Source of the DNA: an uncultured Oscillospiraceae bacterium
GTDB taxonomy: Bacteria > Bacillota > Clostridia > Oscillospirales > Acutalibacteraceae
DNA length: 64,000 nt
Assembly: GCA_900547445.1 (NCBI GenBank)
Contig: URGJ01000004.1
Span: forward strand, 35,660-99,659
Reading direction: 5' to 3'
Positions within the stretch are counted from its first letter, which is position 1. Every line of letters starts with the position of its first letter. The notes under the pieces are model-generated. The model was not told the origin of the DNA. It ran no database searches and saw nothing but the letters and a program-made list of their open reading frames with translations. Shown here one piece after another: positions 26,575 through 33,618 of the stretch. Position numbers and translations under genes: made by a program.

Positions 26575-26647
26575 CGGGATGATCTGGGCATCATCCCCTA
26601 CGCATATTCAATTAGCTTGTGTAGGGGACGATGCCCAGATCATCCCG
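26575..26647 (+). repeat. Intergenic inverted repeat B (30-bp arms)
   Basis: Arms 26575-26604 and 26618-26647 are inverse complements at 28 of 30 positions, separated by 13 bases. The left arm begins CGGGATGATCTGGGCATC. A half-copy with GGGCATCGTCCCCTACA occurs at 47254-47270, so this is a repeat family in the genome. The RNA would fold into a long hairpin, but no T run follows, so it is not an ordinary terminator. Confidence 0.85.
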
Positions 26648-26674
26648 TTTAATGTCTGACAAAACAATTCCCGC

Positions 26675-26703
26675 TTGACAAATTGCACCGAATGGTTTAT
26701 CAT
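26675..26703 (+). promoter_or_regulatory. Promoter of the lrp-aminotransferase T-box transcript
   Basis: TTGACA (26675-26680), 17-base spacer, TATCAT (26698-26703), just upstream of the T-box leader. Confidence 0.7.
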
Positions 26704-26716
26704 TAAATAAAACGAT

Positions 26717-26960
26717 AAACGCGTTGAAGGGGATAAGTAGTCCTGTGACTGTGCTTTAAGAGAGAAGATGGTTGGTGCGAATCTTCGGCGGTCTATAGAT
26801 GAAGCTACCCTTAAGCGGCTCCCGAAAGGGTTGACGGAGGTCTCCGTTAAAGGACAAAGGTATATTTGTACCGTTGAGTGCGGAATTTTTATTCCGAATT
26901 AGGGTGGTAACACGGATTTTATTCGTCCCGAATGTCATTATGGCGTTCGGGACTTTATTA
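26717..26960 (+). promoter_or_regulatory. T-box riboswitch upstream of lrp and aminotransferase
   Basis: The AGTA element lies at 26735-26738, the conserved T-box AGGGTGGTAACACGG at 26901-26915, and the terminator GTCCCGAA / TTCGGGAC at 26925-26953 is followed by TTTATTATTT. In the specifier region GAAG (26801-26804) is followed by CTA (26805-26807). Placing the codon as in the pheST T-box gives CTA, Leu; the register one base earlier gives GCT, Ala. The sensed tRNA is therefore probably tRNA-Leu but not certain. Confidence 0.92.
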
Positions 26961-26979
26961 TTTGAAGGAGGACATACAT

Positions 26980-27462
26980 ATGAAATACGAAATACTTAAA
27001 TTATTGGCGCGCAATGCGAAATACACAGCCGAGGACATTGCCGTAATGTTAGGCTCTGACGAAAAAACGGTCGAAAACGAGATTAAACAGCTCGAAAAGG
27101 ACGGACTTGTTAAGGGCTACAAGGCGATAATTGACTGGCAGAAGGTGGAAAACCCCTATGTTTCGGCGATAATCGAATTGAATGTTGTCCCTAAAGCGGG
27201 GCTTGGCTTTGAAGAGGTTGCGGAAAAGATAATGAAGTATGACGAGGTGGAGTCGGTCTACCTTATGTCGGGCGTGTATGACCTTAACGTTGTCGTAAAG
27301 GCTAAAACCCTTCAGGACATCGCCCGCTTTGTGGCAAGGGAGCTTGCAACTATTGATTCCGTAACCTCTACTACTACCCATTTTGTTCTACGCCGTTATA
27401 AGGAAATGGATGTGGAGCTTGTAAGCGAGGAAGACGACGACAGGGGGCAGTTCTTTATATGA
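26980..27462 (+). CDS. Lrp/AsnC-family transcriptional regulator
   Basis: A 160-residue regulator starting at the ATG behind GAAGGAGG. The N-terminal winged HTH (ILKLLARNAKYTAEDIAVML, DEKTVENEIKQLEKDGLVKGY) is followed by the RAM/AsnC ligand-binding domain (AIIELNVVPKAGLGFEEVAEKI, YDEVESVYLMSGVYDLNVVV). Such proteins bind amino acids and form octamers. It overlaps the aminotransferase gene by 4 bases (ATGA) and both are under the T-box, so the operon senses an amino acid twice, through tRNA charging and probably through direct ligand binding. Confidence 0.92.
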   Translation: MKYEILKLLARNAKYTAEDIAVMLGSDEKTVENEIKQLEKDGLVKGYKAIIDWQKVENPYVSAIIELNVVPKAGLGFEEVAEKIMKYDEVESVYLMSGVYDLNVVVKAKTLQDIARFVARELATIDSVTSTTTHFVLRRYKEMDVELVSEEDDDRGQFFI

Positions 27463-28628
27463 TAGACTATTCCAAGGTTTTAAACCCCACGGTTACCGAT
27501 ATAAAGCCGTCGGGCATAAGAAAATTTTTCGATATTGCCGCCACGATGGAGAATGTCATTTCCCTAGGGGTTGGCGAGCCTGATTTCCAGACCCCGTGGC
27601 AGATTAGAAAGGCGGGTATAACCTCCCTTGAAAAGGGTAAGACCAAGTATTCCTCAAACTGGGGCATTATGCAGCTTAGAACCGCGATTTCAGGCTATAT
27701 GGAGCGCAAATTCGGCGTTAAATACAGGCAAGATGAGGAAATTTTAGTCACCGTCGGGGGCAGTGAGGCAATAGACGGCTGTATAAGAGCGGTGGTGTCA
27801 CCGGGCGACGAGGTTATAATCCCCCAGCCGAGCTATGTCTGCTATGAGCCGATAACCCGCCTTGCGGGCGGCGTTCCCGTTATAATTGAGACCAAAGCCG
27901 AGAATGATTTTAAGGTCACACCCGAGGAGCTTAAAAATGCGATAACCGACCGCACAAAGCTGCTTATACTGCCTTACCCCTGCAACCCAACAGGTGCTAT
28001 AATGGAAAGGGAAGACCTTGAAAGAATAGCGGCGGTGCTTAAGGACACAAATATACTTGTTCTCTCCGACGAGATTTACGCCGAGCTTACCTTTAGCGGT
28101 AAACGCCACGCTTCACCAGCGTCTATAGAGGGAATGTGGGAAAGAACAATCACTGTAAATGGCTTTTCAAAGTCATTTTCAATGACGGGCTGGCGTTTGG
28201 GCTTTGCCTGCGGACCGAGAGAGATAATGGACCAAATAACCAAAATTCACCAGTACGCGATAATGTGCGCCCCGACCACCTCCCAGTATGCCGCAATAGA
28301 AGCGCTTAACAACTGTGACGAGGATGTTCAGCATATGGTTAAGGAGTACGATATGCGCCGCCGTATGATGGTTTCGGGCTTTAATAAAATAGGGCTAATA
28401 TGCCGTGAGCCTCGCGGTGCCTTTTACGCCTTCCCAAGCATTAAGAGCACGGGAATGACAAGCGAGGAATTCTGCGAAAAGCTGCTTTACAGCAAAAATG
28501 TAGCGGTAGTTCCCGGTACTGCGTTCGGCGACAGCGGCGAGGGCTTTATCCGCGCGTCCTACTGTTATTCGGTTGAGCACATCAAAGAGGCAATAAGCCG
28601 CATAGGGGAATTTTTAAAGGAAATATGA
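27459..28628 (+). CDS. Class I/II PLP-dependent aminotransferase
   Basis: A 389-residue fold-type I aminotransferase. The Schiff-base lysine is in NGFSKSFSMTGWRLG, the PLP-contacting elements are PYPCNPTGA (NPTG) and LSDEIYAEL, and FIRASYCYS contains the substrate carboxylate-binding arginine. Family resemblance covers aspartate, alanine and aromatic/branched-chain types, so the substrate is not assigned from sequence. Coupling to an Lrp regulator and a T-box points to synthesis or balancing of one amino acid, possibly leucine or alanine according to the specifier. Confidence 0.92.
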   Translation: MIDYSKVLNPTVTDIKPSGIRKFFDIAATMENVISLGVGEPDFQTPWQIRKAGITSLEKGKTKYSSNWGIMQLRTAISGYMERKFGVKYRQDEEILVTVGGSEAIDGCIRAVVSPGDEVIIPQPSYVCYEPITRLAGGVPVIIETKAENDFKVTPEELKNAITDRTKLLILPYPCNPTGAIMEREDLERIAAVLKDTNILVLSDEIYAELTFSGKRHASPASIEGMWERTITVNGFSKSFSMTGWRLGFACGPREIMDQITKIHQYAIMCAPTTSQYAAIEALNNCDEDVQHMVKEYDMRRRMMVSGFNKIGLICREPRGAFYAFPSIKSTGMTSEEFCEKLLYSKNVAVVPGTAFGDSGEGFIRASYCYSVEHIKEAISRIGEFLKEI

Positions 28629-28629
28629 G

Positions 28630-28660
28630 TATAAAGCCTTACAGCTTTGCTTTATATTTT
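28630..28660 (+). terminator. First hairpin terminator after the aminotransferase
   Basis: TATAAAGC / GCTTTATA stem with a 10-base loop and TTTTCTT after it, directly beyond the stop codon. Confidence 0.55.
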
Positions 28661-28711
28661 CTTCAAAACCTTGAACTTGTTAAGATAAGTTAATAGATTA
28701 CGCAAAAATGC

Positions 28712-28746
28712 AAAAAAATCCCCGAATGTGTTTTGGGGATTTTTTC
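28712..28746 (+). terminator. Second terminator after the aminotransferase
   Basis: AAAATCCCC / GGGGATTTTT stem with a nine- to eleven-base loop and a T run; flanking A and T runs make it likely to act on both strands. Confidence 0.8.
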
Positions 28747-28797
28747 ATTAAGCTAATATGAAGCCGCTTAGATGCGAGAGAAAAAACTATAAAAAAG

Positions 28798-28832
28798 AAG
28801 TGCCCCGATACGCGTCTGCGTACCGAGGCACT
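28798..28832 (-). terminator. Strong terminator downstream of tRNA-Gln (distal)
   Basis: Long stem AGTGCC.CGGTACGC / GCGTA.CG.GGCACT with loop AGAC, read on the minus strand and followed by CTTTTTTAT. It is the last of several hairpins after the tRNA genes. Confidence 0.8.
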
Positions 28833-28887
28833 CGGTTGTGAAGATGTAGCAAAAAAGATGCCGCTTTCGGTCGAGCCGCAAGGGTAA

Positions 28888-28926
28888 AAAATACCGCTGA
28901 ACCCAGAGACGAATTGGGTCCAGCGG
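28888..28926 (-). terminator. Terminator directly after tRNA-Gln
   Basis: Stem CCGCTGGACCCA / TGGGTTCAGCGG followed by TATTTTTTACC on the minus strand, 6 bases beyond the encoded CCA of tRNA-Gln. Confidence 0.82.
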
Positions 28927-28931
28927 CACGC

Positions 28932-29006
28932 TGGCTGGGGCGGCGAGATTCGAACTCACGAATGCAGCAGTCAAAGTGCTGTGTCTTACCGCTTGACGAC
29001 GCCCCA
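28932..29006 (-). tRNA. tRNA-Gln (anticodon TTG)
   Basis: Full cloverleaf on the minus strand: acceptor TGGGGCG / CGCCCCA, D stem GTC/GAC, anticodon stem CAGCA / TGCTG with loop CTTTGAC (anticodon TTG), T arm GTGAG-TTCGAAT-CTCGC, discriminator G and an encoded CCA (complement of 28932-28934). It reads CAA and CAG glutamine codons. Confidence 0.95.
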
Positions 29007-29022
29007 AAGCAAAGAATTATTG

Positions 29023-29055
29023 AAAAAGCGACTTGATTAAACAAGCCGCTTTTTT
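29023..29055 (-). terminator. Terminator-like hairpin between tRNA-His and tRNA-Gln
   Basis: AAAAAGCG.CTTG / CAAG.CGCTTTTT stem, one mismatch, with T runs on both sides, in the 50-base spacer between the two tRNA genes. If it terminates, tRNA-Gln is expressed by partial read-through, because no second promoter is visible between them. Confidence 0.65.
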
Positions 29056-29056
29056 G

Positions 29057-29134
29057 TGGGGTGGAAGATGGGACTCGAACCCACGGTCTCCAGTGCCACA
29101 AACTGGCGCTTTAACCAACTAAGCTACATCCACC
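29057..29134 (-). tRNA. tRNA-His (anticodon GTG)
   Basis: Minus-strand cloverleaf starting GGTGGATG; the extra 5' G is the G-1 identity base of tRNA-His. The anticodon stem is CCAGT / ACTGG with loop TTGTGGC (anticodon GTG), T loop TTCGAGT, and CCA is encoded (complement of 29057-29059). A consensus promoter lies immediately upstream. Confidence 0.95.
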
Positions 29135-29148
29135 GTAGCGCAAAAACT

Positions 29149-29176
29149 ATTATACCATATAAGTGGATTTTGTCAA
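29149..29176 (-). promoter_or_regulatory. Promoter of the tRNA-His/tRNA-Gln unit
   Basis: Perfect -35 TTGACA (29171-29176) and perfect TATAAT (29149-29154) on the minus strand, 16-base spacer, with TGG just before the -10 (extended -10). It is 15 bases from the tRNA 5' end. Confidence 0.88.
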
Positions 29177-29240
29177 CAAAAATTTTCAAAATACGCGAAA
29201 AAATTTTAAGTTGATAACGCTTATTATTAGTTGGCTTTGC

Positions 29241-29459
29241 TCATAGTGAAAAATCTTCGGGATTATAATCGTCCGCAATTTTTACGCGCTCAGGTATGCG
29301 TCTTAAAGGGTCGTACTTATAATGCCGACAGGAATCATTCGCAGAAGTCACTCCGTGCTTTTTGCAGAGTATTTCTCCCGAAAAAAGCGAGCCTTTGCCA
29401 AAAGCGCAGTATTTGCAAAAGTGCGGAAGCTTTTTATTAAACATAGCGGACATATTCAT
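29241..29459 (-). CDS. Small conserved-looking cysteine-rich protein
   Basis: About 72 residues, starting at one of several close ATG/GTG codons between 29465 and 29453. It has five cysteines: HFCKYCAFG, EILCKKHG, and NDSCRHYKYDPLRRIPE. The spacing CxxC...C...C could hold a metal, and the YKYDPLRR tail is a pattern I associate with small clostridial hypothetical proteins; no function is known to me. It lies just after ylbJ on the same strand, so it may be the last gene of that transcript. Confidence 0.65.
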   Translation of the reverse strand: MNMSAMFNKKLPHFCKYCAFGKGSLFSGEILCKKHGVTSANDSCRHYKYDPLRRIPERVKIADDYNPEDFSL

Positions 29460-29470
29460 CACCACGGATA

Positions 29471-30523
29471 TTATACAATATCATTTAATATATTTCCAGT
29501 ACTTTTTTTACCGTAAATGCAAATCAGCAGTAAGATTGTCATTGAAATCATTGAAATTGTAAGAGTAAAGCCGTTATATGTAGGCGCACAGCGTATCGCA
29601 TTAGAGGCTGTAACCGCTATTCCGAATATTTTTAGAAGCAGAGCGCAAATAAGCGCTGAAAGAAGTCCGTGGGCTGTTCGCGAAATCACAAAGACCGCGA
29701 AATTTATTGATATAAGACGTCCAAGACTTAAAATCTGACACCAGATTGATACTCCCGCAAAGCCTAACAGGAATGCAATTATAACAATATTTCGCATACC
29801 CGTAACCGCATTTGTTACTTCAAGCAGCGGAGTAAGATATTTTAAAAAAGAAATTTTCTGCGATAAATATGTAATATATTCGTTCACAGTCGAGAAGAAA
29901 ACTACATAAGCGCATACTGAAAATACCGCTGAGGCGGCGTCCGAAACGGCTAAGACAAAATTGTCGGCCGCGCCCGAATTGTCCGTATTATTTATCTCAA
30001 CGGCATCATCCTTTTTTATAAAAAAACCGAAAAATACGCTTAAAATTAAAGAAGCGGCTATGTGTGAGCAAAGCAGTACGTACCCTGCCTCTTTTGAACC
30101 TATAATTCCTCCGCCTACCGCTAAAACCACAAAGGCAGGCCCCGCGTTCACGCAGTAATTAAGCATAATTCCTGCGCTTTTATTTGAGAGTCTTCCTGAC
30201 CTTACCGCCTCGTTTAAAAGCTTTGCGCCTACGGGATAGCCACCTATAAAGCTTAACAGCATAAGAGAAAACAACTCGGGAGATATTCTAAACACCTTTT
30301 TTGTAAGGGGTGCGGCGAAGTTGAAGATATAGAGTATGTCGGAGTACATTATAAACAGTACGCATGCAGTAAACGGAAAAAGAGATGGGATTATTACCCT
30401 GCCCGCGAGAAGCAAACCCTTCGCCGCTCCCTCTGTACAGACCCTAGGGTTAATTATAACCAGGACTATAAACGCCGCCGCAGATATTAAAGATAAAAGC
30501 TTTCCGCAATTTGACGTTTTCAT
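29471..30523 (-). CDS. ylbJ: Sporulation integral membrane protein YlbJ
   Basis: A membrane protein of 350 residues with about eight to ten hydrophobic segments and the nucleoside-recognition (Gate) pattern: LAGRVIIPSLFPFTACVLF, SFIGGYPVGAKLLNEAVRSG, LNYCVNAGPAFVVLAVGGG and a matching second half (MRNIVIIAFLLGFAGVSIW). In Bacillus YlbJ is needed for a normal spore cortex and heat resistance under SigE. The ATG at 30523 follows AGGTGAT. It is divergent from yqfC-yqfD, another pair of mother-cell sporulation genes. Confidence 0.88.
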   Translation of the reverse strand: MKTSNCGKLLSLISAAAFIVLVIINPRVCTEGAAKGLLLAGRVIIPSLFPFTACVLFIMYSDILYIFNFAAPLTKKVFRISPELFSLMLLSFIGGYPVGAKLLNEAVRSGRLSNKSAGIMLNYCVNAGPAFVVLAVGGGIIGSKEAGYVLLCSHIAASLILSVFFGFFIKKDDAVEINNTDNSGAADNFVLAVSDAASAVFSVCAYVVFFSTVNEYITYLSQKISFLKYLTPLLEVTNAVTGMRNIVIIAFLLGFAGVSIWCQILSLGRLISINFAVFVISRTAHGLLSALICALLLKIFGIAVTASNAIRCAPTYNGFTLTISMISMTILLLICIYGKKSTGNILNDIV

Positions 30524-30607
30524 TTGTATCACCTAAAATCAGTATATGCTTTCGGTAATTATTATAATGATACTTTCATAATATTAATTGCAGGGGAGTT
30601 GTATAGG

Positions 30608-30907
30608 GTGTCAAAGAAATTCAAATTCAAATCTGAAAAGCCTAAGGAAAAATGGCGTATTTTTAACTGTTCTGACATTGAATCAGAGGCGCGGCGCATC
30701 AATGCTCCGCATATTGAGCTTTTCGGTAACAGAGAGATAACGGTAGAGGGCTGTATCGGCGTATTTGAATACAGCGATACGTATTTAAAGCTAAAGCTTC
30801 CAAAGGGCGCGCTTATTATCTGCGGTACAAACTTTGATATATCCGCTTTTGAGGGGACGACGATAACCGTTAAAGGCAAGATGTCGTCAATTGAATTTTG
30901 CATATGA
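30608..30907 (+). CDS. yqfC: YabP/YqfC-family sporulation protein
   Basis: A 99-residue protein of the YabP/YqfC family, known as SigE-controlled sporulation proteins. Start is GTG 30608, with GGGGAG 9 bases upstream; an upstream frame to 30524 has no site. Core motifs are IELFGNREITVEGCIGVFEYSD, LKLPKGALIICGTNFDIS and ITVKGKMSSIEF. It precedes yqfD by 15 bases, the standard yqfC-yqfD-phoH-ybeY order. Confidence 0.9.
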   Translation: MSKKFKFKSEKPKEKWRIFNCSDIESEARRINAPHIELFGNREITVEGCIGVFEYSDTYLKLKLPKGALIICGTNFDISAFEGTTITVKGKMSSIEFCI

Positions 30908-30922
30908 AACAGGGGAACCGTT

Positions 30923-32089
30923 ATGCTTTGGCTTTACAGATTTATAATCGGATTTCTTGAGGTGGAATTTTCAGGGGACATTGCGGAGGTAATTTTAAAT
31001 ATATGCGCCAAAAACGGAATATCGCTCTGGAACTCAAAACGCAAGGGTCAAAAAATACGCTGTCACATTACGGTCAGGGATTTTAAAGCGCTGCCTAACG
31101 CTGCAAAAAAAAGCGGTATAAGGGTTCATATTTTAAAAAAACAGGGCTTGCCGTTTATTATTAACCGATATAAAAAGCGTTTCGGAATACCCGCGGGGGC
31201 GGCGCTGTTTTTTTTCGTTTTACAAATTATGTCCTGCTTTGTATGGACTGTTGAGGTAAGCGGTAATAAAAATGTACCTGAAAGTGAAATTTTAGCCGCC
31301 TGCGAAAAAATCGGAATCAAAGAGGGGGTACTTAAAAGTAAAATCAACCCGCAAATTTCAAAACAGGAGCTCCTTTTATCGCTTGATTCACTCGCCTGGG
31401 CGTCGGTTAATATAGAAGGGTGCAGAGCCACGGTGAATGTCACTGAAACAAAAGAAAAAGCTGAGGATAACAGCGTACCATCTAACCTTAAAGCAACCGC
31501 TGACGGAATAATAACCAAAATTGATGTTACCTCAGGCAACTGCGTGGTAAAGGCAGGGGATACGGTTGCAAAAGGGGAGCTGTTGGTTTCGGGTGTGATT
31601 GAGCGCGCGGACAGCACCCGTTTTGTTCATTCGTCGGGCAGTATAACCGCAAGAACAGAAAGAGTTATTGAGGTTTCGGCATATTACAGCCGCACCGTTA
31701 GTGAAAAAACAGGACCTGTAAAAAAAAGAAGAGCGCTTTCTTTTTTCGGCATCAGGATTCCTCTTTATTTAGGACGGGTAAACGGCAGCTTTGAGAGCCG
31801 TTTAGAGATGAAGGAGGCTTCTCTTTTCGGTAAAAAGCTGCCGATAAGACTTTATACTAAATACTGCGAAATTACCGATGAAAAAGAGATAACCGTGACT
31901 AAAGATGTGCTTTTAAATGAACTTGAAGGACTTTTAAAGGAAGCGGCGAATAGAGAAAAAATAACCGATTTTGAGGTCAAAAATCGTGAATTTGACGAAA
32001 TTGAGGGCGGTATTTCGCTAAAAGCGGTCATTTCCGCAGAAGAAAACATAGCCGAGCAGGAAATTCTGTTATTTAATACTGGAAATTAA
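30923..32089 (+). CDS. yqfD: Sporulation protein YqfD
   Basis: A 388-residue YqfD protein, required for efficient sporulation and related to Gram-positive stage IV proteins. Visible are an N-terminal domain (GFLEVEFSGDIAEVILNIC, the HITVRDFKALPNAAKKSG segment), one membrane helix (IPAGAALFFFVLQIMSCFVW), and an extracytoplasmic region with VEVSGNKNVPESEIL, LAWASVNIEGCRATVNVTE and TADGIITKIDVTSGNCVVKAGDTVAKGE in separate pieces. Length is normal. phoH follows after a 64-base gap with a promoter-like sequence. Confidence 0.92.
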   Translation: MLWLYRFIIGFLEVEFSGDIAEVILNICAKNGISLWNSKRKGQKIRCHITVRDFKALPNAAKKSGIRVHILKKQGLPFIINRYKKRFGIPAGAALFFFVLQIMSCFVWTVEVSGNKNVPESEILAACEKIGIKEGVLKSKINPQISKQELLLSLDSLAWASVNIEGCRATVNVTETKEKAEDNSVPSNLKATADGIITKIDVTSGNCVVKAGDTVAKGELLVSGVIERADSTRFVHSSGSITARTERVIEVSAYYSRTVSEKTGPVKKRRALSFFGIRIPLYLGRVNGSFESRLEMKEASLFGKKLPIRLYTKYCEITDEKEITVTKDVLLNELEGLLKEAANREKITDFEVKNREFDEIEGGISLKAVISAEENIAEQEILLFNTGN

Positions 32090-32099
32090 AAAAAAAAAG

Positions 32100-32108
32100 T
32101 GGTATAAT
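32100..32108 (+). promoter_or_regulatory. Extended -10 promoter candidate before phoH
   Basis: TGGTATAAT at 32100-32108 gives an extended -10 with a perfect hexamer, following an A-tract (an UP-like feature); the -35 is poor. It would let phoH-ybeY-era be transcribed separately from the sporulation genes. Confidence 0.55.
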
Positions 32109-32153
32109 ATATTAAGAAACGTTAAAATTTGGGAAAAATGAGGAGCGTAAAGC

Positions 32154-33113
32154 TTGTTCGAACAGACTGTTGATATTGAACGCATCGAACAGATTGTAAA
32201 TCTCTTCGGTAATTTTGATGAGAACATAAAGCGTATCGAAAAAAAATATAGGGTTATAATTACTTCTCACGGCAGCCAGATAAAAATTAAAGGCGATGTA
32301 ACCGATGTTATGAACGCGGCGCGCACGGTTGACGGTCTGCTAGCTATGATAAACAAGGGCGAGCAGATAACCGAGCAGAGCATTAATTATGTAGCGGCGC
32401 TTGTTGAGGACGGCGAAGACGGTAAAATTAGCGCGGTGACCGATGCAAACTGCGTCTGTATTACCTCTAAAGGAAAGCCTGTAAAGCCTAAAACCATCGG
32501 TCAAAGGCAGTATATAGACGCTATAAAGAAAAATACCGTAACAATCGGCGTGGGACCTGCGGGAACCGGCAAAACCTATCTTGCGGTAGCGAGCGCGGTT
32601 AGCGCCTTCCGTGCTAAGGAGGTTAACCGGATAATTCTTACCCGCCCCGCGGTTGAGGCGGGTGAAAAGCTCGGCTTTCTTCCCGGAGATTTACAGCAAA
32701 AGGTTGACCCTTATCTAAGACCGCTTTACGACGCGCTTTTCGATATGATGGGAGCGGAGAATTTTCAAAAATGCCAGGAACGCGGGGATATTGAGGTGGC
32801 TCCGCTTGCATATATGCGCGGCAGAACCCTTGACGACAGCTTTATTATCCTTGATGAGGCGCAAAACACCACCACCGAGCAAATGAAGATGTTTTTAACA
32901 CGCTTAGGCTTTAATTCAAAGGCCGTTGTCACGGGGGATATTACCCAGATTGATCTGCCCGACGGCAAACGTTCGGGTCTTAAGGACGCCGTAAGGATTC
33001 TTAAAAATATTGACGATATTGCAATTCATTACCTGACAGGACGGGATGTTGTTCGCCACCGCCTTGTTCAGGAAATCATAAAAGCTTATGAAAGAAGTGC
33101 TGAAAAGAAATGA
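32154..33113 (+). CDS. phoH: PhoH-family ATPase (PhoL/YbeZ)
   Basis: A 319-residue PhoH-like protein: N-terminal KH-like region (IKIKGDVTDVMNAARTV) and a helicase-like ATPase with Walker A GPAGTGKTYLA (~residues 133-143), TRPAVEAGEKLGFLPGD, Walker B FIILDEAQNTT and TGDITQIDLP. YbeZ-type members act with YbeY in rRNA processing. It starts at TTG 32154 behind GAGGAG and overlaps ybeY by 4 bases, in line with a joint role. Confidence 0.94.
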   Translation: MFEQTVDIERIEQIVNLFGNFDENIKRIEKKYRVIITSHGSQIKIKGDVTDVMNAARTVDGLLAMINKGEQITEQSINYVAALVEDGEDGKISAVTDANCVCITSKGKPVKPKTIGQRQYIDAIKKNTVTIGVGPAGTGKTYLAVASAVSAFRAKEVNRIILTRPAVEAGEKLGFLPGDLQQKVDPYLRPLYDALFDMMGAENFQKCQERGDIEVAPLAYMRGRTLDDSFIILDEAQNTTTEQMKMFLTRLGFNSKAVVTGDITQIDLPDGKRSGLKDAVRILKNIDDIAIHYLTGRDVVRHRLVQEIIKAYERSAEKK

Positions 33114-33592
33114 GTGTAAAAGTAAATATTACCGACAATCAGAAAAGAATCAAGCTGCCCACGGGTACGAGACTGCTTATCAGGAAGGCCTGCACAGCGA
33201 CCCTAAAGCTTGAGGGCTTTGAGGAGTCCGCAGAGGTAAACGTCACATTAGTAAACGATGAAATGATAAGGGAAATGAACAGGCAGTACCGAGATATTGA
33301 CGCGTCTACCGATGTTTTGTCTTTCCCGCTCGGCGAAAACGGCGTTTATGACGAAAACCCCGAGACAGGCGCTAAAATGTTGGGAGATATTGTAATATCG
33401 GTTGAACATGCCCTTTCTCAGGCTGACCTTTACGGTCACGGCATAGAGCGGGAGGTGGCTTTTTTAACCGTTCATTCTATGCTTCATCTCTTAGGCTATG
33501 ATCACGAGCAGGGTGGGCTTCAAAAAACCATTATGCGTGAGAAGGAAGAACAGGTACTTGACGCTTTGGGTCTTGCCATAAATAAACTTTAA
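33110..33592 (+). CDS. ybeY: Endoribonuclease YbeY
   Basis: A 160-residue metal-dependent endoribonuclease for 16S rRNA 3'-end maturation and ribosome quality control. The zinc site is HSMLHLLGYDHEQ (HxxxHxxxxxH), and RQYRDIDASTDVLSFPL is the other family signature. Its start is within the phoH stop (ATGA). era follows after 26 bases; diacylglycerol kinase and cytidine deaminase genes that often stand between them in Firmicutes are missing. Confidence 0.96.
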   Translation: MSVKVNITDNQKRIKLPTGTRLLIRKACTATLKLEGFEESAEVNVTLVNDEMIREMNRQYRDIDASTDVLSFPLGENGVYDENPETGAKMLGDIVISVEHALSQADLYGHGIEREVAFLTVHSMLHLLGYDHEQGGLQKTIMREKEEQVLDALGLAINKL

Positions 33593-33618
33593 TACATATA
33601 AAATATAAAGGAAATTTT

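Noticed and set aside
28768..29101. Minus-strand open frames of 79 and 104 codons
   Set aside because: They traverse tRNA-Gln, tRNA-His and terminator hairpins; the peptides are translated tRNA sequence.
30540..30600. Possible SigE-type promoter in front of yqfC
   Set aside because: CATAAT-like and ATA-like elements occur, but the region is so AT-rich that the match is not distinguishable from chance.
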